Below, piece by piece: positions 35,372-48,800 of a stretch of 64,000 nt of DNA (position 1 is the first letter of the stretch; the number at the start of each line of letters is the position of its first letter). A model generated the notes under the pieces. That model ran no database searches. It was not told the origin of the DNA and worked only from the letters and a program-made list of their open reading frames with translations. Origin of the DNA: Emergomyces orientalis (Eukaryota > Ascomycota > Eurotiomycetes > Onygenales > Ajellomycetaceae); contig MOWL01000067.1 in the NCBI GenBank assembly GCA_002110485.1, forward strand, positions 744,001 to 808,000, in the 5' to 3' direction. Position numbers and translations under genes: made by a program.

Positions 35372-35875
35372 TTACAACATCACCGTCTTCAACACCCCAA
35401 CCAAAAAACATGCCCATCCAGGTGCATCCACCACCAACGACCGAATCCTATGCACAACCAACCACCTCTCCAAATCCACCGTACTCTTCCCTTGCGACCG
35501 ATCCTCCACAATATCTCTTACAGGAAACATAACCAACGGCACAAAGGCAAAATGCAGCACCGAAAACGCTAACCCGGCCACATACCAGCTCCTCGCACCG
35601 AGGGCCCGCAACCGCTGCGGCTCGAAGTATAGGATGTTGGCGACGGCTGTGCTGATGGTGGTGCCGTAGAGAGGCAGGAGGCAGCGGAGGGCTTGGTGGA
35701 ACCAGGTTCCGAAGTAGCTTGGGAGGATTGCGTTGGCTTTATCGCGGTGGGATGGGTGGAGGAAAGGGGATAGGTGTAGGTTTTGGTCGTTGGCGAGGGT
35801 TATAGTTGCTGTTGTGGTGAGGAGCGGGGCGATGCGGAGGAGTTTGTGAGGGTCGAGGAGGAGGGTGGAGGCCAT
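35372..35875 (-). CDS. Small four-helix membrane protein (DUF1772-like)
   Basis: Single exon, 167 residues. Begins MASTLLLDPHKLLRIAPLLT with a first hydrophobic segment (about 10-28). Three further hydrophobic segments lie near residues 65-85, 98-118 and 145-165. Conserved-looking features are LSPFLHPSHRDKANAILP, a Trp-Tyr-Val helix (SWYVAGLAFSVLHFAFVP) and RIRSLVVDAPGW near the end. Size, four helices and the terminal Arg-x-Leu-x-x-Asp-x-Pro-x-Trp pattern resemble fungal DUF1772 (anthrone-oxygenase-like) proteins, but this is recall and no secondary-metabolite genes are adjacent. A GAT/GGT microsatellite lies just upstream (35922-35957). Confidence 0.7.
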   Translation of the reverse strand: MASTLLLDPHKLLRIAPLLTTTATITLANDQNLHLSPFLHPSHRDKANAILPSYFGTWFHQALRCLLPLYGTTISTAVANILYFEPQRLRALGARSWYVAGLAFSVLHFAFVPLVMFPVRDIVEDRSQGKSTVDLERWLVVHRIRSLVVDAPGWACFLVGVLKTVML

Positions 35876-35921
35876 GGCTTTTTCTGTGGTTCCTTTTTTT
35901 TAAAAGGTGTTGTCCTTGCTG

Positions 35922-35957
35922 GTGGTGGTGATGATGATGATGATGATGATGGTGATG
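35922..35957 (+). repeat. GGT/GAT trinucleotide microsatellite
   Basis: Runs of GGT then GAT (about six GAT copies) starting 47 bp upstream of the small membrane-protein start, so probably in its promoter or leader. Confidence 0.7.
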
Positions 35958-38693
35958 GGGAGGGGAAGAAGCGGGTAAGGTATGTGTATATTTATGATTT
36001 ACTGTTTATTGTTTATCTTGGAAGTGAATTTTGGCATGCGATTGTCGATGCTTTTTACAGAATATAATCATTTGTCAAAATGCTGCCTGTTCAAGAAAGA
36101 TTCTGAACAATAAATAGGCGTCTAACTCCCGCAGGCAGAGCGGCTCTGGATCGCATTGCCAGTGCTGGCAGTAGTTAACTCTGCCCGGTTATTGTTTGCC
36201 GGTTCTCAACAACTGAAAGGACCATATTTCTTCACAATGGATACCCAACCACAGTTCATGTTAAATGACGAGGTGCTGATATTAATGGCTAATGAAATAA
36301 TGCTGAACTGAATATTCTCCCAGAGTACTGTACATAGCTGTGAACCAAGGCCATTAAGCCTTAGAACCATTAACTTAGTTACCTAGTTACGGTAACTTCG
36401 CGTACGGAGTAGGTATGAAAGATATTGCGCTCCTGAAACACATATCTTCTTCATCCTTCTCGCTAGGAAGGATGCGAGGCTTCGGGGTGAGATAATCAGA
36501 GGTGAGGCTCGTCCACGTTCATGAAAACTACATTGTCTTGTCCCACCACGACATGAAACCTGCTTTACCGGAATAATCCAACCCAGTCCCTGGGCCAGAG
36601 AGGGTTTGGTTCGGAAACGGAGGGGAACTGGAGGAAGTAAGTCTTGATCAGACAACTGCCCAACCAAGATTTCCGATGATAACATATAAGTTAACGGCCT
36701 TAAAGCAAAGAATCGAAACCATTGTGTCGAGTTGCTTATAGATCTAGCGGGGCCGGGGTTGGTGGTGGTGGTGGTGGGAGGACAGAGTGACAGGGGGGGT
36801 CAGGATTCCCCCCTGTCAGGATCCAGATCAGCAGTAAGTAGTGACATCTATTAAATAGCTGCAATTATATTAAATATCATAAGGTGTACTGTACTTAGGT
36901 ATGTATGTTAGAGGTCTTCGGGTATTTAGAACCATCTCGTTATTCTTTTGCTGGTGTTAGATCAAGAGCTGTAGAATTGTTGAATATATAGTACCCAAGT
37001 TTCTCGGCGAAGTTAAAACTTCCCCCGCAAAAGGAGTTGAAGAGGATAGAAAGAAAACCTTGCATATATATATTCCACAACCAGCAAGCTGCAGACGAGA
37101 ACGCAGCCATGAGCAGCGACAAATGCACAAGAGACAGACATGAGATCCACTGTCCATATAAATATGTGTGCTCATTCAACGACAATTTCACACATCATGC
37201 ACTCAATCCATTTATCTTCAACATATGCCCAACACCCATCCAACCATCTAACAACGTGTCTGCCACTAGTTTAAACCAACTTGGCTCTGCCCTGCATCGA
37301 AGAGAAAAACTAAAAACTAATACTAATGCGCTGTCTCAGGCATCATCACTCATTGTTCTCTCTCTCAAAGACTCCCCACCCCGCGCCCCATCTCAGCGAA
37401 GATCCGGGGCCGTCCGTTGGTGCCACGATTGTCCGCCAGTTGACATACATACATAGTACATACAAACATACATGCGGAAAAATTGGAAGTTGCTGCTATA
37501 TTGGTGGCTGTTGGTTAAATTCCGTTTATTCGCTCTCTTCAACTCTGTTGACCCCTGTCTGTGGGGATGAGTTGCGGCCCCAAGGAATCAAAATGTTGAA
37601 TCATATCAGGTCGGATGACTAGTTAGAGTAGGAAAACGAGATAAAAACTAAACTTTCCAGAGGGTTTGGTTGGTTCCAAGGTTTCGTGCTTCCGGTTCAA
37701 CGTCGCAACGTCGCCAGGAACTGTGTTTATTATTATTAGTTATTAATACTTTAAGGGAAGTTTAATATTCGGTGCCTGACGGATTGGCCATATTTGGGTA
37801 ATTGGCAGCCTGAAGGGGTGATGGCCAAAATTAATTAAAGCGGCCATCAAACATTGACATCTTGGATATTAGATAGTATCTCTGTCCGGACTGACGGAAT
37901 GAGGCTGTTGGTTTGAATCAAGAGAGGTCTTATTTAGTTTATTTAACTCGAGGATGCCAGCTTCAAGGTCGGCTTCATCTCAGCCTGTATAGAGAGTGGA
38001 CAGGAGGAGCAATGTAGTGCGGTAGTTCTTCATAGTATGAAACAAAGCTGGATAATTGCGTTTTCTTGTAATCATCTGTAAATTTTCTCTCTGTTATTAA
38101 CTTAACTTATAATAATTAGTTATTATATGCACAGAGAGCTGTTGTTCTTTTGATACAGCTCCCTTTGTCTCTGCTTACACTAACAACTTCAACATCCAAC
38201 CATATCAGCTCCATCCACATCTTCCATATCTCTGTCCATATTGATTGTTGAAATATCATTTATTTTATTTACCGTATATTAAATATTCTCATTCCGTCTT
38301 TTCTTTTTCTTCTTGGTTCTCTATGCCTCCCGTGATTGGCGCTGGCACTAATCCGTACTTTGCAGTCCAAGCTACTGCTTTTGCCCTTTTTCTCGCCCTT
38401 TTCTTTCTCCACCTCTTTACTTCTCCCACCTCATCTTCTTCTTCTTCTCCTCTTCGTCTTCCTCCTCTCTACTACCTCTTCTTATCCACCACCCTCAATT
38501 CATCCACCTACTGCCATTGCCCTTATGCACTGGTTCTGACTGGGAGTCTCCCTCAAGACCCAGTCAATCGTCCATCGTCCTGTCGCCTGCACTCCATCCC
38601 CTCGTACCAGGACGAAGCTTGGACCCCCTGAGTGCTCCCATCGACACACCCAAGGTCCCTCTCCTCAACGACGCCCAACCCCGACCACACAAC
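35958..38693. other. Long intergenic region, about 2.7 kb
   Basis: No supportable gene apart from a possible upstream ORF at 38323-38631. The last 450 bp are strongly pyrimidine-rich (TTCTTC and CCTC runs at 38290-38480), as in promoters and leaders of highly expressed fungal genes. Short open frames at 36383-36685 and 37037-37456 have no family features. Confidence 0.5.
38323..38631 (+). promoter_or_regulatory. Upstream ORF (102 codons) in the probable leader of the long coiled-coil gene
   Basis: ATG at 38323 opens a frame with Phe/Leu- and Ser-rich low-complexity sequence ending at TGA 38631, 62 nt before the main start at 38694. It lies in the pyrimidine-rich tract. It may be an untranslated leader, a true uORF or part of a leader intron; transcript data would decide. 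Confidence 0.3.
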
Positions 38694-41600
38694 ATGGCAT
38701 CAACGGAAGTGGCCCCTATTACGGCTGCTGAACCCTCCCTAGCGGAATCCTCAGTTGATGATACTGTGGCCACCTCTGCTCCCACCGATGAAAATGACCA
38801 ACCCACGGAAGAGCCTGCTGAACAGATTCCCTCTAGTCCTGCTCCCGCTAAGGAGAAGACAACCGCTACCGTGTCGCCCCGCCAGAAGACCGGCATTACT
38901 GCTGCTCCCAAACGCCCTGGAACTGCTACCACTTCCGCTGCGAAGCGTCCGGCTGGCACTACACCAACCGTCGCTTCCAAGCTAACCTCTACCACCGCTA
39001 GGGGAACTACTGGAAGCACCCTCAATCGACCCCCCACCCGTCCCCCTGTGACGTCCACCACCGCTCGCAAGCCAACATCCACGACTACTGCAACCCATAG
39101 ACCCCGTGCATCGTTGGGCAGTTCCGCGGACGAGAGAGGTAAATCCATCGCCAGTTCGGGAGATGAAAACAAAAGACATGGCATTTCAGCCACGGTGAAG
39201 AGGGCCTCTCTCACCAGCTCTGTCTCTTCCAGAGCACCTGCAAAGACTACTTCGGATCGCAGGTCAACAATTACCCCGTCGTCCGCCGAAAAGAGACCTA
39301 CGACAAGCCGTCCATCAACTGCCCAAAGCCCCGCCAAGTCAACCACCGCCAATACACGGGGTCCAACGACGGCGACTTCCAGGACAGCGGCGCCCACCAC
39401 CACCTCGCGGACTACAAGACCAACTTCTGCCACTACTACGAAACCTACGGCTTCTACAACTTCAGAGTCCAAGAGGCGAATGAGCTCTTTGTCGACAACG
39501 AAGAAGCCATCCATTGACAGTGGAAAACCGGCGGAGAAGAAGCTCATTGCCAAGTCTGCCGCGTTACAGGAAAGGGTCAAGGAATACGAAGCCCTCCGTG
39601 ATCTGCTGCAGGCAGCAATTGCCGCGGAGGAAGCTGGGAATGACGAAAAACGCGACGCGATTCAGGGTGAGGTAGATGGTGATATTGCTCAACTTAAGGG
39701 CAGCTTGGATACTGTCAAGGAAGGCGACGAGTCCGCCAGCGCCAGCAAGCTTTCTGATCTTCAAGCGCGACTTGCAGAGAGCGAAGCTAAGGTAGCAGAA
39801 CTGCAAACGCAGCTAGACGATGTTCAATTGAAATTATTTGAAGCTAGCAAGTCCGCGGAAGAAGAGACCGACAAGGGCTCCACTGCTGCAGATCTGATCC
39901 GTTCTGAACACGAAGCTAGAGTGGCCAAGCTCACAGAGACCCACGCAGAGGAACTTAATACTCTCCATGCGAAACTAGGCGAATCAGAATCACAGAGGTC
40001 GGAGGCGGAATCCCGATTTATTCAGGGGCTTGAGGCTGCCAAACAGGTCGCCTCACAGGAAGGTGACTCGAAGACATCCGCATTGCTCGAACAACAAAAG
40101 CAAAGCCATGCTGCTTTAGTGGCCACCCTTGAAGCTGACCTTGCTGCACAACGGGATACGTCTGCAGAGCTTACTGCCCAACTTGATACCTTGAAAGAGG
40201 AGCTTGCCACCCGTACCGCTAGCCTAGAAGAAGCCGCAAAGGCTGCTAGTGAGAAGGAAAAGACAGAACTTGCAAAGCACCAGGACCAGATTCTACGGCT
40301 AGAAACGGAATTAAACGGCCGTGACGCTGTGATCAAGAGTCTCAAGGATGAAGTGCAGACTATCCAGGATACTAAGGACCAAGAGTTGGCTGCTGCGAAT
40401 GAAGTTGCCTCCCAGAGTGCGGCACAGCTCATGGCAAACTCTGAAGCTCTTGAAGCTAAACTGGCGCAAGCAGAGTCTGGCAGTGCACAAGCCGCCCAAA
40501 CCACGGAAAGGCTTGCTGAAAAGGAAGAGGAGATTGCAAAGCTGGGTCAGGTCATAGAACAACTACAGGATGAGATCCGGGAAGCACAACAGGCTAAATC
40601 CGAAGAAGTGCTCAAGCAATCCGACCTAACCACTGCACATGAGAGGGCCATGGCTGCGCTGCAAGCTGAGCATGATTCTGCCTTGGCTAGCATAACAGCA
40701 GATCATACAGAGGAGCTTTCTCAAGCTGAGGACAAGGCTAAATCTTCCACCGAGTCACTCCAGCAGGAGCTTAAAACGTTAACAGAGAAGTACGATGCCG
40801 CTCAGGCCGAAATTGCTAGCTCCAAGGCCCAGTTGGAGACCGCTACGCAGGAAGCTAGCAAGGCTCATACTGCTGAGTTACAATCCCTACAGGAGAAACT
40901 AGACGCAGCTGAGAAGGCGCTGGTAGAGGCGAAGCAGCAGGCCGAAGAAGCCAGCGCTGCCGAGCGGGAATCCAATTCCGCTAACTACCAAGAACTTGAA
41001 GGTAAAGTACAGACTTTGGAGGAGGAGCTCGCCAAAGGTAGCGCTCGTATCAAGTCGCTCCATGAAGATCTCGAAGCCGAAAGAGCTCAGGTTGAGGGGC
41101 TTCGCAAAGGTCTTGAGGCATTCGAAGTAACCACCAAGGACAAAGATGAGTACTACGAGACCACAATCTCAAGGCTGGAAGTCGAGGTTAATGAAACCAA
41201 CGATTCCCTCAAGGAAAAGGCGGAACAACTCGCGAGTCTCGAGGAGAAACATACGGCGACAATTGCGGAGCTTACTGCCACGCATAGCACGGAAATTGAG
41301 GACTTGAAGGCTGAACTGTCTGGATCGAACGACTCGGCTCTCAAGGAACTACAGGCTAAATATGATGAGCTCGTCGCGTCGAATGCTGCGAGTGAAGAGG
41401 CCCATGCCACCCAGATCGAATCCCTCAAAGCCAAACATGCTGCCGCCCTCCAGGAACTTGAAGCCAAACTAACAAAGGAATTCGAAGATAACAAGGTCAA
41501 GATCCAGCAGGACGCTGATAGATCGCAGGCGGAGAAACTCGCGGAAATTGAAGCTGGTCAGACGAAGGCGATTGAGGAGTTGCTTGGTGCGCATGAAGAG

Positions 41601-42983
41601 AAGTTGGCAAATTTGAGAGCGGAGCTTGAATCTGCGACTAAGGACAAATTGGCTGCGGCTGATGAGGCGCATGCGGCTGTTGTTGCGGAATTGAAAGAAC
41701 AGCTGGAGAAGGCGAAGGAGGCTGCTGCGGATACGGCGGGGATCGATACGTTGAAAACGCAAATTGTGAAGTTGGGTGAGGAGCATGCTGCTGAGCTTTC
41801 AGAAGTTCAGAAAGAAAAGGAAGTGTTAGAAGAATCTCTCCAGAATTCCATCTCAAACCTGAACTCCGAGCTTGAGGCCGCTAAGCAGGAATCCTCTACG
41901 CTACAAGAGCAGCTCAATGGACACAAGCAGGTCCATGATCAAGCGTTGACTGATCTTGAGACGTTGAAAGCCACCGCTACCGCTTCGGATGAGAAGAAGA
42001 GCACAGTTGAAGCCAGGTTCACTGCCCTCGAGGAAGATATGAACACTCTCAGCGAGAAAAATATCACTCTCATTCAACAACTACACGACGCCGAAGCGAC
42101 GATTTCCAAAGGCAACCGGCGTATCAGGGAATTGGAGTTCGAACTCGCCGATTCGAAGATCAAGAAGCCCGAGCCGCCAACCCTCTCCAACGGCTCGAAT
42201 TTGAAGTCCTCCAGCGGACTGGGTGACAGCAAATGGGCAGTTAAAGAGGAGGACACCCCCGCTACTGGTAACGAGGAGGCGGATACTGCAAAGGTACTGC
42301 CAGAAGACGCTGGTCCTACCACTACTGAAGGTGAGGACCTCGGTTCTTCTATTGAGGGAACGGTGGGCGTGCCCCGTTTCATTTCTCTTTGTTCGTTTTT
42401 CCCGCGCTTTTTGTTTTTGGATTTCCGACCTGCGTGGTTTTCTCGTCGTATCTTGGCGTCCTGTTGCTGGGTATTTTGATTCCGCTTCTTTTTTTTTTTT
42501 TTTTTTGGTTTTAAATTGCAAATTTGAGTACTATTGCGAGTGGGCTTGGTTTTTTAAGCATTTGAAACTTGATTCAACTTTTGCTAACTGAATTTTTTTT
42601 CTTTTCTTAGATGGCCAGCATTCGGGAACAGCTTCGCCAGCTTGAGGACGTAAATGAGGGCATGTTCGACGAGAACGCTAGGTATGAGACTTTATTTCAA
42701 TTATTTATGCATACTTTCCTTTAGTTCTTGCCACACCGGCATTTTATCGATTTTCTTGTTCATGTCTTTTTCGAACACCCTCTTCTCTCGTCTCCCAACT
42801 TCTTAGTATCTAACCAGCAAAAATTCACAACTCCGTAGAATTGTGGACATGCTTTCCAAAGTCGGCCAGGATCCCACGCCACCAACCCCCGGCACCCCCA
42901 GCCCATCCAACAACACCAACAATTTCAACTCTAATCCCGTTACCGATGCGCCCAGTGAGGCCGTTGAAGCCAGCTCCTCGTAA
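38694..42983 (+). CDS. Long coiled-coil protein with basic Ser/Thr-rich N-terminus
   Basis: Exons 38694-42362, 42611-42681 and 42839-42983; 1294 residues. Residues 1-300 are Ser/Thr/Pro/Ala-rich and basic (TSTTARKPTSTTTATHRP), the composition of microtubule-associated regions. From about 300 to 1170 there is near-continuous heptad coiled coil (LQERVKEYEALRDLL onward, rich in A/E/K/L). After a disordered linker the last coil (MASIREQLRQLEDVNEG) crosses into exon 3 (IVDMLSKVG), with a Pro/Asn-rich tail. Fungal homologues are often annotated as M-protein-repeat or filament-forming proteins; the function is not known to me. The first intron has a weak donor (GTGGGC) but is the only one found that keeps the helix in frame. 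The frame is open for 59 codons before the first ATG. Confidence 0.85.
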
Positions 42984-44761
42984 GCAAGGGCGAAAAAAAA
43001 AAGCCAAGAAAAGAAAAACTATATATATCATCAATATTTGCAATGTTCGCTACGGCCGTATCAAACGCTCCGCCCCTGATAGAATTGTTTTTCCCCCTCT
43101 CGCTCTCTCCCCGTTCTCTAGACCAGGCCGTCTGGCGGGGAATCAAGCCCCTTTCATGATCATGTTTGAAATTGTGTTACGTGTGTTAATGGATAAGCGT
43201 GAATTTTTTTTTATACATTTACCTGTTTTACTTACTTAGGGGGGGGGGTATGCGAGAGCGAATAATATGGACGAAATATGCCCGTCTGTGTGTGCGCGTG
43301 CGTGCGTATGGCACTTTGTGCGAGATCTCTGCCACATGTTTTAGTGTTCTTGTTATAATTTTCATATTTTTTTAATATTTTTTTTACTGTCCGTCGATAT
43401 CCCATCCCCCCGGTTCATCTTTCATTCATGCCTGCCCTTCAATTTCCCCCTTTTCATTTTTTCTAAAGAGTGTCTGCGGATGCGAAATTTGTTTTTTACT
43501 TTTTTCTTTCCCGCTAACCACCACCTCATTTTTCTTTTTGTCGCGGAATACTTGATTGAGACTCCGTTACTGCTGTTTAATTGAAATGCGTTTTTTTATA
43601 TTTCGTTTGAGATACCTTCTTGTTCTCCTGCTTTTTTCTCCTTTTTATTTCCCTACTTTTTAGTTTTATATTTTATATTTTTACATTTCTTATCTCCTTT
43701 TCCATATTCTGTTGATACTTCGCTTTTAATTAACTGTATCTGGTTTTTATTAATTAACTTTGATTTTTTTCCTTCTCCTTTCTGGTTGTCAATTTACCAA
43801 TTTCTTATATATTTATGGTCTTCTGCTTCTCCTTATGCTTCTAATCCTTAACTTTTGCTTTTTATTCTCATTTTTACTTTGGAATACCTATTTGATTTTT
43901 GTGTTTGTGTATGCCTTGATAAATCTAGGGAAGCACAAAAATTTAATGCCCGTTTTCTTCCCCCTTTCTTGAATATTTACCACGCACAGCTAGCAGCTAT
44001 CTGGCTTCTATTTTTATTTCGAGAGACTGGCTCATGAGATATCCATGTCATTTTTGAATATACATAGCATGGTTCATATTCTACTTTATTTTTCTTAACT
44101 CTGACAGATTTGATGAATGGCATGAAATTGTGAAGGATCAAATTCAATTCAATTCAATTAACAGCTGGACAATGCTTCTATAAGTTGAAATTTATTTGTG
44201 TTGAAGGAGATGGATGCTGTTTGACAAATATCTTCGAAGGCAATCAAAATAAAATCAATGCAGCTATGAATTTTCATCATTATTCAACATATAAGTTACA
44301 TCAGAACTTCTTGCCTAGACATTTATTTGGTCAAACCTGACACTGCGGTTTCAAAAGCTCAAATCTGAATTTCTCGAATTGATGAGGTCATGACCCTTTT
44401 TATAAGTTAACCTAATGAATGACACCTTAAGCAACACTACGGACTTCGTCCCGTTTCTCCTCTGCTTCTCTGTGCAATGGAATCTTTTGTTAGGCCGGTC
44501 AGGGGTTGGAATGAAAGCCCATCACAATAAATACCGGTTGCTTGGACTAGTTGAACGAATCGTCTTGGTGAGGATATTTTAGCCCTGCTGCCCGCCGGGG
44601 AGGACAAAAGCAACCCCAAAGCCAACGACGCTATGACGCATTTACGTTGCTCTAGACTGACGATTGAGGATTGTGGCTGGCCTATTTGTATTTTTTCTTT
44701 TTTTAATTGTTTGCTTTTTTCTCCAAGCTAGTAGTATCTACTGCGTCCTTCGTTTAAATAA

Positions 44762-44792
<31 letters not shown>

Positions 44793-45831
44793 ACCCCGGT
44801 TCGGCCGTAGGCAACTAGCTACTTGAAGAAGGTGTTAGTATATGAATAAAACCATAAATACATCAACATAAATATATATAAATACCAAGCTTTGATTGCT
44901 CCCACTCTTCATTATTTATTTAATTCTTTTCCTGCTGCCTTTTCTTCGCGTTGGTCAACTAACCGAAGGAAGTTAAAGAGTTCAACGGTGTCCACTTTCA
45001 GCTGCCCGTAGCTACTCATTGCTGCAGTCACATCATCATTCATCAAACAACAGCGTCGGCGGCGTCCAACGGGTGGTAGATCACGGACATCGAAAACATG
45101 GATCCGTGCATCCAATAACATGCTATATCTATGCCGTTCCCTAACCTCCCCTGCACGATAAAAGCAGACAAAAAAGGGCCACATATTAGTCACAAAAAGC
45201 AAGTAGCAAAGACACCAAGACTCGGTTCAAACCGACCTCCCCGGGAATAAGAACCATTCCCCGCAATTTCTACCGCTGTTCTATTCTCCACTGCGAGGGA
45301 GCTATACCGGAGCTAAACTACTAGTACTGATTCATTATAAATCCCGCCAGCAGTTCGCGCAATCCTCGCCAATCTACTCCCGAAAATTCTAACTGAGCCT
45401 TTTGTACCCTGCCGCAAACGATACGGCGTCGTTATCCTGATCCTCCTAATCCGCCAGCTCTCTGCCTTCCCTTTGCACGCGTTCGATCTGTATATAATTT
45501 ACGATTTACAACCTATCACTTTAACCTGAAAACGCCTTTTCCCTTCGGTTACCGGATTTACCAGGCGATGGAGTGGCTGTGTGAATTACGAGTACTACTG
45601 CCATGACGTGTCGCAGGCCGGGATTGGATTGAGATATCTGGAAGCGAGATACTGGCCGTTTCCCTTTTATCGTTTGGGGTGGAAATTTTAGTTGGGGAAT
45701 TGCACTGCGTGTCCGGGTTCGGATTCGCGGTGTTTCGAGGTTGCTGGCGGAGTTTAACAGATATATGTCCAGTGCCGACTATACAGGCGAACAAACGCGC
45801 AAGTGTGAGATTAGAGCCATAAGAAGGAAAT
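42984..45831. other. AT-rich intergenic region, about 2.8 kb
   Basis: T-rich throughout 43300-44100. It has a G9 run at about 43240, CAATT repeats at 44139-44159 and a run of about 27 T at 44762-44788. One doubtful minus-strand gene lies at 44912-45313 (separate entry). No mobile element recognised. Confidence 0.55.
44912..45313 (-). CDS. Possible small gene, unrecognised
   Basis: Minus-strand block from about 45181 to 44912 reads GEVRERHRYSMLLDARIHVF then DVRDLPPVGRRRR, and later YGQLKVDTVELFNFLRLVDQ, ending at a stop. It is preceded by a good acceptor (TTATCGTGCAG). An upstream open block (about 45300-45235; LAVENRTAVEIAGNGSYSRG then FEPSL) could be joined in phase through a GTGTCT donor. 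Further upstream another open block exists (about 45480-45320) but no start codon or clean splice link was found. I recognise no family, so the gene and its limits are tentative. Confidence 0.25.
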
Positions 45832-48800
45832 ATGGAGAAGCCATCCCGCCAGCCGCGCTCGAAGGGGAAGGCGCCCGCGCGGGGACCTGGCAGGCCGGCG
45901 GGGGCGGGGCTGGCTTCCGGATCTAGATCGGGCCGAGGCCGGGGACAGGAACCGGAACACGTAGCTCCTGAAGTGCCTGGTGACGTCCCGCTCGTTTATC
46001 GCGATATGCTGGCGGAGGCAGAAACTGGTGTGGAGCTAGGTTCGGGACGGTCTGGATCTGCGAGTCGTGCAGGTAATGATAGGCCAGTGAAAAGGAGGAG
46101 GGTTGGGGAGAGGAGAGGTGGCCGGATTGATGCGGAGAGAGGAAATAGAGACGTTGGAGGAGCGCTGGAAGTGCATACTAGCAAGCCTGTTCAGACAGTG
46201 TTTGACGCTGACGCCTCGGATGATGAGTTGGAGATGGAGTGGGAGGATGTTGAGGTCTCCGCCCCTACACCTGCGTCTGCGATTGGACCTAGCTATGACG
46301 AGGCTGCGGAACAACAGGAAGTCAAGCACCATCAACAGGAGGTTGGGGCAGAGGCGCCTGAAGAGTCGCTGCAGATCACGTTTGAGAAACCCGAGGAGAA
46401 AGGGAAGCAGCGTGCTGCTGCTGGGAGGCGGAAACCCGTCACGGCGCAGGAGAAACGGTGGCGGCTGGATATTCATAAGATGCACGTTTTGTGTCTGCTA
46501 TGCCATGTGCAACTGAGGAATTTGTGGAGCAATGATGATAAGGTTCAGGTGCGTAAAACTACATGTTCATTCGTGGATTTGTAGTACTGGAGAACCTAAC
46601 TAACAATCTCCTTCCTTTAGAATGTGCTGCGGCGACTGCTTTCCAAGCATACAATTATGTGTCTGAATCCCAAAGAAACCCTGCCACAGTTCACGCGCTC
46701 GACGACCTTCGCAGATGGCCTGAAGCAGGCCAGCGATACGTTCAGGCACCGGTTTAAAGTAACGGCTCCGGGCATGAAGCGGCCATATTGGCTCGAGAAT
46801 CCGAATGAGCTGACAGACCCAACTGTGTGATAAACCCTTAATTTTTTACTTTCATTTGGAAAAAACATGAAAAATATAAACATAACCTCTTTGCTGACAA
46901 TCCCACAGGGCCTATTAGATACTGCAGAGATCTTATTGTCCAAACAAGACTTCCTAAAGCAAGCCGTTGCTCTGCAAGGATCGAGAGATCTCGGTGCACA
47001 ACTCTTTTGTGCACTTCTACGAGCAGTAGGCGTGGACGCGCGGTTGGTTTGCTCCCTGCAGGTGCTTCCGTTCACGGGCGTTGCTAAAGGGCTCATGCCC
47101 CTGAAACCGGAGCGGGAGTACATCGTCCTCTCTGAAGATGGTGGGTCACAATCTAGTGGCGATGCCGGGCGAAATTCACCGGTTGCTGGTGGCTCTGCAA
47201 AGGCGCGCGACACGCCTCCACCGCCACGGACCCGGCGTATCGGACAGCCGCGATTTTCTTCAAGCCCTGCGCCGAGCCCTAAGCCTAGATTATCAATCGG
47301 TTCGTTGAGCCTTCTCTGCACTTCACACTGCATGGCAGAACAACGATTAATTAACAATGATATGAAACTGTTCAGGTTTGCCACGAGGATTCTCAGAATC
47401 TCCCTTCCCCGTATTTTGGGTAGAGGTATTCAACGAAGCCATGCAAAAATGGGTCCCTGTCGACCCCATGGTGACAAACACCGTGGGTAAACCTCCTAAA
47501 TTTGAACCCCCCGCTAGCGACCGTTATAACAACATGACCTACGTCATCGCCTTCGAAGACGACGCGTCCGCTCGCGACGTCACCAAACGCTACACAAAAT
47601 CGTTCAACTCCAAGACGAGAAAGCAGCGCGTTGAATCCACCAAGAACGGCGAGGAATGGTGGGTGCGTACGATGATGTTCTTTGAAAAGCCGTTCCTGGA
47701 TGATAGAGACCAGGTGGAAATCGGCGAATTGACTGCGAAGGCTGCGGCGGAAATGATGCCGAGGAACGTGCAGGATTTCAAGGACCATCCTGTGTATGCA
47801 TTGGAGAGGCATTTGCGGAGAAATGAAGTTATATTTCCCAAGAGGGAGATCGGGAAAGCTGGGCTAAGTAAAATATCCACCAACAAGAAAAATCCGCCGC
47901 TGGAATCCGTCTATCGCCGCGGCGATGTGCACGTCGTGAAGAGTGCTGATGGGTGGTATCGGTTGGGCAGGGAGGTGAAGGTAGGGGAACAGCCTTTAAA
48001 AAGGGTTCCTGTTTCCCGTCCCCGAGGAGCTTTTGAGCACCGCGAAGAGCTATCAGATTACGAGGAAGAGGCTCAGGAGACTCCCATGTATGCCATCCAC
48101 CAAACAGACGTGTACAGGCCACCGCCGATCATTGAGAATCGTGTGACGAAGAATGCCTACGGTAATATCGATGTGTATACGCCCAGCATGGTTCCGGAGG
48201 GTGGTTTTCATCTTAGACATACAGAAGCGGCACGCGCAGCGAGGATTCTTGGCATTGATTATGCCGACGCAGTGACTGGGTTCCAGTTCAAGGGGAGGCA
48301 TGGCACAGCCGTTGTGCAGGGGATTGTGGCGTCTGCTGAGTATCGCGAGGCGCTTTATGCTGTTATTGACGCATTGGAGGATGAGCGCGTTCAGGCTGAG
48401 CATGAAAAGCGGATGGCGGAGGCGTTGGGGATGTGGAAGCTGCTCTTGCTGAAGTTGAGGGTTGCAGAGCGAGTAAGGAGTTATGCTTTTGAGGGGGATG
48501 AAGTTGAAAAAGAAGAGGAAAAGCTATCCGATCATGATGATTTTGATGATTTTGACGAAGGTGGAGGCTTCATCCGTGAAAGCGGACAGACGGAGGAGGC
48601 CCTGCCTTCGCAGAGGGGTATGACCGAGTTTGAAAGTCTTTCCGAGGCTGGTGGCTTCATTCCTGAAGGAGCAGAAGAAGACGGGGAGGGCTCTATGGCC
48701 ATGGGTGGGGGGTTCATGCCACTCAGCCCAGTACCAGAGGAACCGGGGTGTTCCACGTCGACTACTCCAGGTTTAGGAAGTTCCTCTTTCCGGTCGAAAA

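Noticed and set aside
37037..37456. 139-codon plus-strand frame in the long intergenic region
   Set aside because: No recognisable family, low-complexity microsatellite-like ends (CATACATAC), no supporting context.
38564..39580. 338-codon frame antisense to the long coiled-coil gene
   Set aside because: Mirror of the Ser/Thr/Ala/Pro-rich coding strand; the Val/Gly/Ala-rich composition is what that codon usage produces in reverse.
43240..44800. AT-rich region as a retrotransposon relic
   Set aside because: No terminal repeats, no reverse-transcriptase or integrase-like fragments; homopolymer T and simple repeats explain the composition.
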